Both the position numbers and the translations under genes were made by a program. From Leptolinea sp. UBA4782 (GTDB lineage Bacteria; Chloroflexota; Anaerolineae; Anaerolineales; Anaerolineaceae), in the NCBI GenBank assembly GCA_002403095.1, contig DHHC01000026.1, positions 1 through 53,480 of the forward strand: a stretch of DNA of 53,480 bases. Reading direction: 5' to 3'. This document shows positions 16,431-23,955 of the stretch, in pieces; positions within the stretch are counted from its first letter, which is position 1; each line of letters opens with the position of its first letter. Under the pieces are notes generated by a model, which saw only the letters and a program-made list of their open reading frames with translations, searched no databases and was not told where the DNA came from.

Positions 16431-18722
16431 CTAAGGCAGCTGCGATAATATCTCGTCGTAGGCGCTGTGTAATGCTTCCCAGGGATCCATGGAATATTCC
16501 ACTACATTATTTATTGCAGTATTCAAAGTTGACCAGTAAAAAACCAGGCTCGAATGCGCAGGAAATGGAACACCGCCGCTGTAAGCCTTCATAGCCATTT
16601 CCACAAGCGGGTCCGCCACATATAGATCTTTCAGGACCGGCACACCACTACCAAGGTTATGATTACTGCAAGCCACTTCTGCCCAAATCATTTGTGCCTG
16701 TTCTGATGCCAGGAACTCCATAAACTCGATCGCAGCAGCTTCCTGATATTTACCCATGTCTGGATCATTCACCAGCGAGATCAATTCTGACTGGACAAAC
16801 CCCGACATTCCTTCAGGCCATTCATCGATCACAAGGTTCTGTACACCGACCGCCTCTGCCATGCTTTGTGCATTCCAGTTGCCGTCGATAACCATACCGG
16901 TTTTATAATTCCTGAAACTATCTGCATCATCTTCCGAGTAATTCACTACCGGCAGCCCCGCATCCTTTACAATCTGCATGAGTAACATCCATTCAACACC
17001 GTAGTCATCCAGGAATAAAGGCTCACCGGAATATTCATCCAGAAGCTGTCCGCCCAGGGCATACAGGTGCCCTGCCGAAAAATACAAACCCGTTTCAAAA
17101 ACCATCCCCGTAACATCCCCTGCGGTGGCTGTAGAAGCCTTCCCAATCAGGTCATCCCAATTGACTGGTGCTTCAGGAATAATGGAAACATTCCGGTACA
17201 ACAATACGCCATTCATGATGAATGGCACCCCTAACATTCTCCCCTGATATTCAGATATTTTGACAGCAGGCTCAACCAAATCGGAATACAGGTCGGGTGA
17301 GATTAATCCGGATACATCTTTAAGAAATCCCTCCTCTAATAATGAAGCACTTCTATCGTCACCATAAAGCATGATCAAGTCCGGGCCGTCTCCGGCAGCC
17401 ATAGCGGTATCGAACATTGAAAACATATCTGTTGATGCAAAATACGTTTGTTCGATGGATACATACGGGTGTCCTTTTGTAAAAGCTGCTATGATCTCCG
17501 AGAATGCATCAGCCCCAGTATCCGAATAAGAATGCCAGATTTCCAATTGGACTTCAGTCGCAGGCTCTTCAGTGACAATGACAACCGGTTCTTCAGTCGC
17601 CGGCATCTCCTCAGTTTCCTCTGCAGCCTCCTCAGTTTCCTTCTCTTTTTCAGGTTTCTTCGTTTTTTCAGTTTTTTTCTGTGCTGTTTCGGTTGGATGA
17701 AGACCAAGCACTCCGGGATAATCCTTCCCGATTCCAACAACGAACAGGACAAGCCCGGCAATAACTGCCAGGCTTAACACACCCCCTGCAATTACCCAAC
17801 CCAGCCATTTTCGCTTTTTCTTAACCGTCATACCAGCCGCAGCCGGAGCCGGACGGTTCCGGTTATCCTCTGAAGGTTCAGATTGCGAAGCTGCAGGCAG
17901 CTCCTCGGCTCTTAGCCCTGCGCCTGCCAGCAAGGCATTTCTAAATGCAATGGCATTGAAAAACCTCGTTCCTGGATTGAGCGACATGGCATGTTCCAGC
18001 GCCCTGGCAACTCCGGGTGAAACCGATGCGTTCACCGTATCGGCAGCTACGCAGGCATCCATTTTGATCCGCTCTGCAGCCGGCTGCGGAGGAAGGCCGG
18101 TTAGCATTCCATACAGAACCAATCCGAGCGAATAAATATCACTTCGCCCATCAATAGCCTGACCCGCTTCCCATTCCGGCGCAGAATATTCCTGTGAAAA
18201 CGAAGGCGTAACCGTTTCAGACCGTCTTGAACCTGTGAGAACCATTGCCTCCGGAACATTCGCCAGGAAAGCATTCCCCTGCTTGTCGATGAAAATATTG
18301 CACGGTTGAACTGCGCCATGAATGATGGGCGGAACCATCTTGTGGAGGTTGTCCAACGCCCCGCACACCTGTGCCGTCCATTTTACAGCTTGTTTTTCTT
18401 CAAAGGCCCCCGCCTGCTTTGCCTGGATCGTTTCCAGACTTTCGCCTTCAAGGAACTCCATAACCACGTACATGCCCTCGCCCGGAACAACTGCAAAATC
18501 AATGACTTTTTGTAAATGCGGGTGGCGGACAAGTTTGAGGACCTGCACCAGTTGTTGCAGCCGTGCAATTCCACCCGGATACATTTCATTAATTTCTTCA
18601 ACCAGGCAAGCCCGGTTATCTTGCAGGTCCCATCCGCGGAAAATTGCCCCAAAAGCCCGTTTTTCGATTTGAGCAGCAACCCTGAAGCGGTTGTTAACTA
18701 ATTGTCCAGAAACAAGAGCCAT
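16431..18722 (-). CDS. receptor-like fusion: pseudokinase, membrane helix, extracellular solute-binding domain
   Basis: This 763-residue protein joins three parts. Residues about 10-275 have the Ser/Thr protein-kinase fold (HPHLQKVIDF, YVVMEFLEGESL, YSAPEW at 180-184, DGRSDIYSLGLVLYGMLTG), but the catalytic residues are gone. The ATP-anchoring Lys is Glu42, HRDxKxxN reads HGAVQPCN (135-142: Asp to Ala, Lys to Gln), DFG reads NVP (155-157), and the Gly loop is not conserved. A membrane helix follows (about 305-330), then a Lys/Glu/Thr linker (about 335-390). Residues 392-763 form a family-1-like extracellular sugar-binding domain (EIWHSYSDTGADAFSEIIAA, then WNAQSMAEA). There is no signal peptide of its own and no permease nearby. 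A receptor that reports a bound sugar inward is inference. GGAGG precedes the ATG. Confidence 0.9.
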   Translation of the reverse strand: MALVSGQLVNNRFRVAAQIEKRAFGAIFRGWDLQDNRACLVEEINEMYPGGIARLQQLVQVLKLVRHPHLQKVIDFAVVPGEGMYVVMEFLEGESLETIQAKQAGAFEEKQAVKWTAQVCGALDNLHKMVPPIIHGAVQPCNIFIDKQGNAFLANVPEAMVLTGSRRSETVTPSFSQEYSAPEWEAGQAIDGRSDIYSLGLVLYGMLTGLPPQPAAERIKMDACVAADTVNASVSPGVARALEHAMSLNPGTRFFNAIAFRNALLAGAGLRAEELPAASQSEPSEDNRNRPAPAAAGMTVKKKRKWLGWVIAGGVLSLAVIAGLVLFVVGIGKDYPGVLGLHPTETAQKKTEKTKKPEKEKETEEAAEETEEMPATEEPVVIVTEEPATEVQLEIWHSYSDTGADAFSEIIAAFTKGHPYVSIEQTYFASTDMFSMFDTAMAAGDGPDLIMLYGDDRSASLLEEGFLKDVSGLISPDLYSDLVEPAVKISEYQGRMLGVPFIMNGVLLYRNVSIIPEAPVNWDDLIGKASTATAGDVTGMVFETGLYFSAGHLYALGGQLLDEYSGEPLFLDDYGVEWMLLMQIVKDAGLPVVNYSEDDADSFRNYKTGMVIDGNWNAQSMAEAVGVQNLVIDEWPEGMSGFVQSELISLVNDPDMGKYQEAAAIEFMEFLASEQAQMIWAEVACSNHNLGSGVPVLKDLYVADPLVEMAMKAYSGGVPFPAHSSLVFYWSTLNTAINNVVEYSMDPWEALHSAYDEILSQLP

Positions 18723-18770
18723 CGAACACCTCCAAGCAATCTTGATAACCGTGCAGAGTTACCTGACGGT

Positions 18771-19250
18771 TTAACCTGATACTGCTATAGCTATCCCTAC
18801 TGCAACCAGCGCAAGTCCCCCCAGCATAAATATGAACGAACTGACCACAGTGCCTGTCTCAAGCACAGCCCGTTGTGGATCATCCGGATCATAATGCACC
18901 TGCACGACCGCCCCAACCGGGTATTTTTCCAGCACTTTTTGCCCGGCTTTTTGGGTAAATTGCTTCTCCACCAGGCTGATTTGTGTGCCAGAAAATGTCT
19001 CATCACCTGCTCGATACTGGTACTCCACCTGCGGCTGGTATCCGACCTCACTGCGTCTGAGACCGTCGCCATAACTGGTGTCAACCCGTTTTTCTTCCAG
19101 GGTTGACCTGGTGATCCTTCCCGCCACTACCTTCCAGTGCCTGGCTTCCTTGCCTTGCTGCAAGTTAAGCAAGCCCATCACCATCAAAAAAATTCCCAGC
19201 CCCCCTACCAGTAATGCCAGGCAGATCAGAAACACTCCATTGATTGGCAT
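18771..19250 (-). CDS. DUF3592 family membrane protein
   Basis: This 159-residue protein has two terminal membrane helices (about residues 5-25 and 133-155). They flank a soluble part with the DUF3592 pattern: WKVVAGRITRST, VEYQYRAGDETFSGTQIS, VLEKYPVGAVVQVHYDPDDP, then VLETG. The function of DUF3592 is unknown. The start at 19250 is supported by GGAGGG eight bases upstream; an in-frame start at 19361 would lie beyond the divergent promoter. It is 48 bases upstream of the pseudokinase fusion on the same strand, so the two are probably co-transcribed. Confidence 0.85.
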   Translation of the reverse strand: MPINGVFLICLALLVGGLGIFLMVMGLLNLQQGKEARHWKVVAGRITRSTLEEKRVDTSYGDGLRRSEVGYQPQVEYQYRAGDETFSGTQISLVEKQFTQKAGQKVLEKYPVGAVVQVHYDPDDPQRAVLETGTVVSSFIFMLGGLALVAVGIAIAVSG

Positions 19251-19265
19251 GGTACCCTCCAGTTT

Positions 19266-19295
19266 TTGTATAGATAGGCTGCTGATGATATTATA
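19266..19295 (+). promoter_or_regulatory. promoter with overlapping divergent -10 boxes
   Basis: On the plus strand TTGTAT (19266-19271) and TATTAT (19289-19294) are 17 bp apart. On the minus strand TATAAT occupies 19290-19295 in the right place for the DUF3592 gene, though with no clear -35. The two -10 boxes overlap almost completely, so the two directions would compete. Confidence 0.5.
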
Positions 19296-19316
19296 GTGAA
19301 AATTACCAGTATTCGT

Positions 19317-19574
19317 ATGAAGGGTGAAGATTTGGAACAGGAAAATGAACCTGTAACCCAACCTGAATGCCCTTCCAAAATTCCATTACCTCTGCGCGGG
19401 CAATCCGCTTTCTCGTGCTGGATATTCTTAATGCTGGCAGAGTTATTCCTTACTGCCGGTACTTTTCGCTGGCTGGAAGCCTGGATCCTGCTCGGCCTGG
19501 TTATCGTAAATATGGTTCTGCTGCAGCCTTGCTACCGCCAGGTCAGGCACCGGATTTTTCCGGGAGTGTGGTAA
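19317..19574 (+). CDS. small hydrophobic protein, possibly truncated methyltransferase-like
   Basis: The protein has 85 residues from ATG 19317 (a GTG at 19296 falls inside the promoter). After a polar N-terminus rich in Glu, Gln and Pro come two membrane helices (FSCWIFLMLAELFLTAGTF, then WLEAWILLGLVIVNMVLL) and a basic tail. The second helix with its Trp-x-x-Trp spacing faintly recalls the N-terminal half of isoprenylcysteine methyltransferase-like membrane proteins, which are about twice as long. No Shine-Dalgarno is visible. It could be a remnant or a genuine small membrane protein. Confidence 0.4.
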   Translation: MKGEDLEQENEPVTQPECPSKIPLPLRGQSAFSCWIFLMLAELFLTAGTFRWLEAWILLGLVIVNMVLLQPCYRQVRHRIFPGVW

Positions 19575-19642
19575 GGAATCTCTACCCTGGCCTTTCCTGC
19601 GTTTTAAGATAGAATAGATGGAATTATTCCCTGGAGCTTGTC

Positions 19643-21418
19643 ATGGAAGACACAACCTATCAAATAATCGACGGAAAAGTGATTCTCCGGGTGCGCGACC
19701 ACATCTGTGACACAGGAGAAGACCTGCTTGCCAGCCCCCTGTTCATGGAGATCCTGCGGCGCTGCACAGATGAACTTGCCCGGCATAATTCTTCCCTCCT
19801 TAACATTTTCCCAGACCGCACCATCACACACCAGAGCTTGCGCCGCCTGGTAGATACCATGCACTATCTTTTACGCGTTCCAGCGGATAAGATTCCTTGC
19901 CTGGTGGACGGATCTGAACACTTCCTGCGCGACAGGACACTGCTCAACGACTTTGTCGAATATCTTTATAATTACTGGCGCAACCTGCAGCGCCTGATCA
20001 TCTGCGATTCTGAAGGCACCCGCTTTGACAAGCGCCCCTACCGCACTTTCACCAACACGGTGGAACAGCTTACCCATGTGGTGCGCAGCACTTACCGCGA
20101 CCTGCAGGAAAACATCACCGGAAACCATCCCCGCATTTACCGCCAGGTACGCGCTGGGGCAGAGATCGCCACCATTGCCCTGCCGCGCGACCTTGTTTAT
20201 CCAGAGGACACCTACAATAATTACCAGAAGCTGAGTTCGATCCCGATCATCCGCCAGGTATTAACTTACCCCCCTTTGATCTTTAATCCGCCCATGAACA
20301 AACGCTCCGGTGTCTTCGAACGGGTGGATGTCAATCCACTCGACCAGGTAGAACTGCAGAAACACAAGTGGCTGTGTTATCCTGCCCGGGTCGGTGACCT
20401 GGTGATCATGGTGTATTTCAACCTGCGCTATTTTGACCTGGGCTTTGCCCTCAGCAACCTGTTCGACCTGGCTGATGATGAAGACCTGAAGCGTAAGCCG
20501 GACGCCATTTACCTCTACGGGGTTACCGAGCACATCCAGGCCAGCCCTACCAGCAACCAGACCATTTTCTATGATGATGAGGAACATGACATCCTGGTTG
20601 GGACTGTGCCGGTAGCGCCTGAATATGGTTACTTTGGCTACCTCAAGAAGATGATCCTGACCCTGCACAACATCAAGATGATGAAACGCCAGCGCATGCC
20701 GTTCCACGGCGCCATGGTGCATCTTGCCATCAAGGGACAGGACGAAGCTACCATCTTGATTATGGGCGACACCGGGGCTGGTAAATCAGAGACTCTTGAA
20801 GCATTACGCTCCATTGCCGGGGAAGACGTTGAAGACCTGACCACCATTGCTGATGATATGGGTTCCCTGGAGTTGGACGGGAACGGCCGCATCCTGGGTT
20901 ACGGCAGCGAGATTGGCGCCTTTGTCCGCCTGGATGACCTCAAACCCGGCTATGCCTTCGGGCAGATCGACCGCACCATCATCATGAGCCCAGCCCAAAC
21001 CAACGCCCGGGTCGTCCTGCCTGTAACCACTTTCGATACGATCGTGCGCGGGTACCCGGTGGACTTCATTCTCTACGCAAACAACTACGACACGGTCAGC
21101 GCAGATACCCCCTTCATTGACCGCTTCGAAAGCGCAGCCGATGCCATGCAGGTATTCCGTGCCGGGGTTGTCATGAGCAAAGGCACCACCACGACCACCG
21201 GCAAAGTGCACACATACTTTGCTAATGTCTTCGGCCCCGAGCAGTACCAACCAATGCATGAAGCCATTGCGGAAAAGTACTTCAAGGCATTTTTCGAGCG
21301 GGGTGTTTTTGTGGGTCAGATGCGCACCCAGCTGGGTGTGCCTGGTATGGAACAACAGGGGCCCGAACTGGCTGCCCGGGCGCTTTTACAGCTGGTCGGC
21401 AGCAACCGGCAGGCATGA
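19643..21418 (+). CDS. PEP-carboxykinase-like / HPr-kinase-like P-loop protein
   Basis: The 591-residue protein has a long unrecognised N-terminal region (about 1-340) and a C-terminal P-loop kinase domain. The Walker A is GDTGAGKSE near residue 373, closer to HPr kinase (GxSGxGKSE) than to PEP carboxykinase (GxSGTGKTT). The metal-binding kinase-2 motif is ADD near 402. The last 110 residues (FESAADAMQVFRAGVV, FANVFGPEQYQPMHEAIAEK, FFERGVFVGQMRTQLG) align by eye with the C-terminal part of ATP-type PEP carboxykinase. The substrate-binding NxEGG segment of true carboxykinases is not seen, so the reaction is unknown. GGAG stands before the ATG. The neighbouring acetyltransferase begins 75 bases downstream. 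Confidence 0.75.
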   Translation: MEDTTYQIIDGKVILRVRDHICDTGEDLLASPLFMEILRRCTDELARHNSSLLNIFPDRTITHQSLRRLVDTMHYLLRVPADKIPCLVDGSEHFLRDRTLLNDFVEYLYNYWRNLQRLIICDSEGTRFDKRPYRTFTNTVEQLTHVVRSTYRDLQENITGNHPRIYRQVRAGAEIATIALPRDLVYPEDTYNNYQKLSSIPIIRQVLTYPPLIFNPPMNKRSGVFERVDVNPLDQVELQKHKWLCYPARVGDLVIMVYFNLRYFDLGFALSNLFDLADDEDLKRKPDAIYLYGVTEHIQASPTSNQTIFYDDEEHDILVGTVPVAPEYGYFGYLKKMILTLHNIKMMKRQRMPFHGAMVHLAIKGQDEATILIMGDTGAGKSETLEALRSIAGEDVEDLTTIADDMGSLELDGNGRILGYGSEIGAFVRLDDLKPGYAFGQIDRTIIMSPAQTNARVVLPVTTFDTIVRGYPVDFILYANNYDTVSADTPFIDRFESAADAMQVFRAGVVMSKGTTTTTGKVHTYFANVFGPEQYQPMHEAIAEKYFKAFFERGVFVGQMRTQLGVPGMEQQGPELAARALLQLVGSNRQA

Positions 21419-21492
21419 GCAGCAACAGCTAATGGATGATAAAATCACGTGTAACAAAGTGATCATGCTAATGGATAATCAGGGAGCAGCCC

Positions 21493-21927
21493 ATGCAAAT
21501 TGAAATCGCCACCCAGCTAACCGAAGAAATCGTTGAAGCATTCAACCGCCTGATACCACAGTTGTCTTCTTCCAGCGCCATCCCAACCCGGGTAGAGCTG
21601 GAAGAACTGGTAACTTCACCCTGCAATTCGGTCATCCTCGTCCGGCACGAAAACTTTGACAACCGTATTATGGGAACACTCACCCTGGTCACATTCCGTA
21701 TCCCCACCGGTGTCCGCTCCTGGATCGAGGACGTGGTGGTGGATGAAGCTGCCCGCGGCAAAGGCCTGGGCAAAGCCCTCACCCTGGCTGCTCTCGACCA
21801 GGCACGCAGCCTGGGCGCCCGGACGGTTGACCTGACGTCGCGGCCCAGCCGCGAGGCCGCCAACAAGCTGTATCAGTCGGTCGGGTTTGAGTTGCGCCAC
21901 AGCAACCTGTACCGCTTCACGCTGTAA
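21493..21927 (+). CDS. GNAT family N-acetyltransferase
   Basis: This 144-residue single-domain GNAT protein has the beta-4 strand IEDVVVDEAARGKGLGKALT with the acetyl-CoA pyrophosphate-binding RGKGLG near residue 87. The late motif is NKLYQSVGFELRHSNLYRF. Similar proteins are annotated as glucosamine-phosphate-like or ribosomal-type acetyltransferases, but the acceptor cannot be told. GGGAG is placed well before the ATG. Confidence 0.92.
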   Translation: MQIEIATQLTEEIVEAFNRLIPQLSSSSAIPTRVELEELVTSPCNSVILVRHENFDNRIMGTLTLVTFRIPTGVRSWIEDVVVDEAARGKGLGKALTLAALDQARSLGARTVDLTSRPSREAANKLYQSVGFELRHSNLYRFTL

Positions 21928-21946
21928 ACCTTTTAGGTTGATCAAA

Positions 21947-21980
21947 AAAATCACACAAGGAAAATGCCTTGTGTGATTTT
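21947..21980. terminator. bidirectional terminator between the GNAT gene and ychF
   Basis: AAAATCACACAAGG (21947-21960) pairs perfectly with CCTTGTGTGATTTT (21967-21980). A- and T-runs lie on both sides, serving the convergent genes. Confidence 0.9.
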
Positions 21981-22026
21981 CTATATGTGAAATTACTCCC
22001 GCCGTAAGCCTGCAGTTACCTGTTTG

Positions 22027-23097
22027 TCAGATATTGAACCGGATGGTGATCACATCGCCGTCTTTGACGATGTACTCTTTGCCCTCCAGGCGGAACTTAC
22101 CCTTTCCTTTAACCTCGTGCATCCCGCCGGCTTCCACCAGGTCATCGTACGCCACTACCTCAGCCCGGATAAAGCCTTTCTGCAGGTCGGTATGGATCTC
22201 GCCTGCAGCTTCAGGCGCGGTAGCGCCTTTTCGCACAGTCCAGGCGCGCACCTCGTCCGGGCCAACAGTAAAGAAGGATTCCAACCCAAGCAGGTCATAT
22301 GAAAGGCGGATCATGCGGTTAAGGCTGGGTTCAGCGATACCGTACTCATCCAGGAAGCTTTGCATCTCATCGAGCGGTAATTGAGCAATGTCCATTTCAA
22401 GCTTGCCTTGTAAAGCCACCACCTTGCTCGCTTTGTGATCATATGCGATTTCCGGTGATTCCTGGCTTTCGGAAAGGTTGAGCAACAAAAGGACCGGCTT
22501 GCGGCTGAGCAACCCGAAGCCGGAGATCATCTTCTCTTCCTCGGCAGTGATATCCATATCCCGGAGCGGCTTCTCTTCGCTTAAAAAGGCGTGGAATTTT
22601 GTGAACAATTCCTGCTCATGCTCAATGACAGCCTTGTCCCTGCCGGCGCCCTTTTTGCGTTCCTCGTTCAGGCGTTCCAGCTTGCGCTCTGTGGCAATCA
22701 AGTCATTCAGGATAAACTCACTGTCCATGGTGTGGATGTCCCGGCGGGGATCAACCGATCCTGCCAGGTGCGGTACGGCATCATCTTCGAAACAACGCAC
22801 CACATGGATGAACCCGTCCATCTGGGTCAACTGGTTGAGAAGGTTGCCCGAAATGCCGCTTGAACCGGCCGAACCATCCAGCCCGGCGATGTCAGAGTAT
22901 GTCACCTTGGCATAGATGGTCTTCTTGGGCTGGAACATGGCGCTCAGCGTGTCCACCCTGGGGTCTGGCACATCCACCACAGCGGTGTGTACTTCAATTT
23001 TCCCGCTAACCATGCCGGTGGGCTGGCTGCCGCGCGTGAGCGCGTTAAAAATGGTTGTTTTTCCAGATTGCGGAAGTCCGATTATTCCCAATCTCAT
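22027..23097 (-). CDS. ychF: redox-regulated ATPase YchF (Obg family)
   Basis: YchF (human OLA1) is a universal P-loop NTPase that binds ribosomes and prefers ATP over GTP. The 356 residues show G1 GLPQSGKTTIFNAL, G3 DIAGLDGSAG, the ATP-favouring LLLNLSES in place of NKxD, and the C-terminal TGS domain (RKGATAPEAAGEIHTDLQKG). The start is placed at 23097 (MRLGIIG). The in-frame extension to 23184 would run through the tRNA-Leu gene on the other strand and is not real. Confidence 0.96.
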   Translation of the reverse strand: MRLGIIGLPQSGKTTIFNALTRGSQPTGMVSGKIEVHTAVVDVPDPRVDTLSAMFQPKKTIYAKVTYSDIAGLDGSAGSSGISGNLLNQLTQMDGFIHVVRCFEDDAVPHLAGSVDPRRDIHTMDSEFILNDLIATERKLERLNEERKKGAGRDKAVIEHEQELFTKFHAFLSEEKPLRDMDITAEEEKMISGFGLLSRKPVLLLLNLSESQESPEIAYDHKASKVVALQGKLEMDIAQLPLDEMQSFLDEYGIAEPSLNRMIRLSYDLLGLESFFTVGPDEVRAWTVRKGATAPEAAGEIHTDLQKGFIRAEVVAYDDLVEAGGMHEVKGKGKFRLEGKEYIVKDGDVITIRFNI

Positions 23098-23114
23098 TGA
23101 TTCTTTTCGATACC

Positions 23115-23143
23115 TTGACCCTTCACAAAAATGTGGATATACT
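23115..23143 (+). promoter_or_regulatory. tRNA-Leu promoter
   Basis: TTGACC (23115-23120), 17 bp, TATACT (23138-23143), then the tRNA 12 bases later. It lies in the short gap between divergent ychF and the tRNA. Confidence 0.8.
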
Positions 23144-23153
23144 CTTTTCACCA

Positions 23154-23236
<83 letters not shown>

Positions 23237-23294
23237 CTCAAATTATAGCATACGCCCCGGTGCAATCCGGGGTGTACTGTTTCAACCTTATAGC

Positions 23295-23327
23295 GCATGC
23301 CCCCGATAAAGTAATCCGGGGGCATGC
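23295..23327. terminator. strong GC-rich hairpin between tRNA-Leu and arsC
   Basis: GCATGCCCCCG (23295-23305) pairs perfectly with CGGGGGCATGC (23317-23327). It lies at the 3' ends of both convergent genes. There is no T-run, so termination is likely but not certain. Confidence 0.5.
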
Positions 23328-23354
23328 ACAATTAGAAGGAGAAAATGAGAACAA

Positions 23355-23792
23355 CTAGTTGCTTGCCGGAGGAATTCCCTGTTCCTGCAGCCAGGTGATT
23401 ACTTTATGCTCAATCTCATCGCGTACCCGCCGAAAGACTAGCATTCGTTCCTGTTCGTTTCCTTCAGCCGCCGGGTCATCAAACGGCCAGTGCAGCCGCA
23501 AGCCCATCCCAGGAATAATCGGGCATTTTTCTTCGGCACTGCTGCAAACGGTTATGAGATATCCGAAATGAATCTTGCCGGCGTAATCTATCAACTGCTT
23601 GGAGTGATGTCCGCTCATATCGATCCCCGCCTCTTCCATCACCTTGAAGGTCAGGGGATGGATGCCTTTAGGCTCAAGTCCAGCACTGAAAACCTCAAAA
23701 TACTCCCCCGCATGATGGCGTAAGAATGCTTCTGCCATCTGCGAGCGAGCCGAATTGCCAGTACAAAGGAAAAGCACTCGTGGTTTGGTCAT
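23355..23792 (-). CDS. arsC: arsenate reductase, low-molecular-weight phosphatase type (thioredoxin-coupled)
   Basis: The enzyme reduces arsenate to arsenite in the cytoplasm. The 145 residues open with VLFLCTGNSARSQMAEA (C10, the P-loop CX5R) and carry the redox pair C83 and C90 (TVCSSAEEKC), with WPFDDPAA as the Asp motif. This is the three-cysteine layout of the thioredoxin-linked ArsC of Staphylococcus and Bacillus. No arsenite pump or ArsR gene is adjacent, unlike most ars operons. Confidence 0.93.
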   Translation of the reverse strand: MTKPRVLFLCTGNSARSQMAEAFLRHHAGEYFEVFSAGLEPKGIHPLTFKVMEEAGIDMSGHHSKQLIDYAGKIHFGYLITVCSSAEEKCPIIPGMGLRLHWPFDDPAAEGNEQERMLVFRRVRDEIEHKVITWLQEQGIPPASN

Positions 23793-23876
23793 TCTTTGGA
23801 TAATACCAACAATCCTGTAAGGATGGATTAAGGAATTGTTATCAGTTTGTTAAAGGAAGCAGGCGGTTCAAACAGG

Positions 23877-23904
23877 TTGCATCAATCGGCAGGATAAGTA
23901 AAAT
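23877..23904 (+). promoter_or_regulatory. putative promoter for the MFS gene
   Basis: TTGCAT (23877-23882) and TAAAAT (23899-23904) are 16 bp apart, about 50 bases before the start codon. Confidence 0.35.
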
Positions 23905-23955
23905 CATAGGTGAGGTTAATCTGCCAAGAAATGGCCGCCTGAACAGGAGGAGAAG

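Noticed and set aside
16431..17545. Ordinary ABC sugar-import binding protein
   Set aside because: The domain has no signal peptide or lipobox of its own, is in frame with the kinase-fold part through a membrane helix, and has no permease genes beside it.
21419..21492. ATCAC / GTGAT inverted repeat and ATGGAT direct repeat between the PEPCK-like gene and the GNAT gene
   Set aside because: Five-base arms separated by ten bases are expected by chance. No promoter boxes support an operator.
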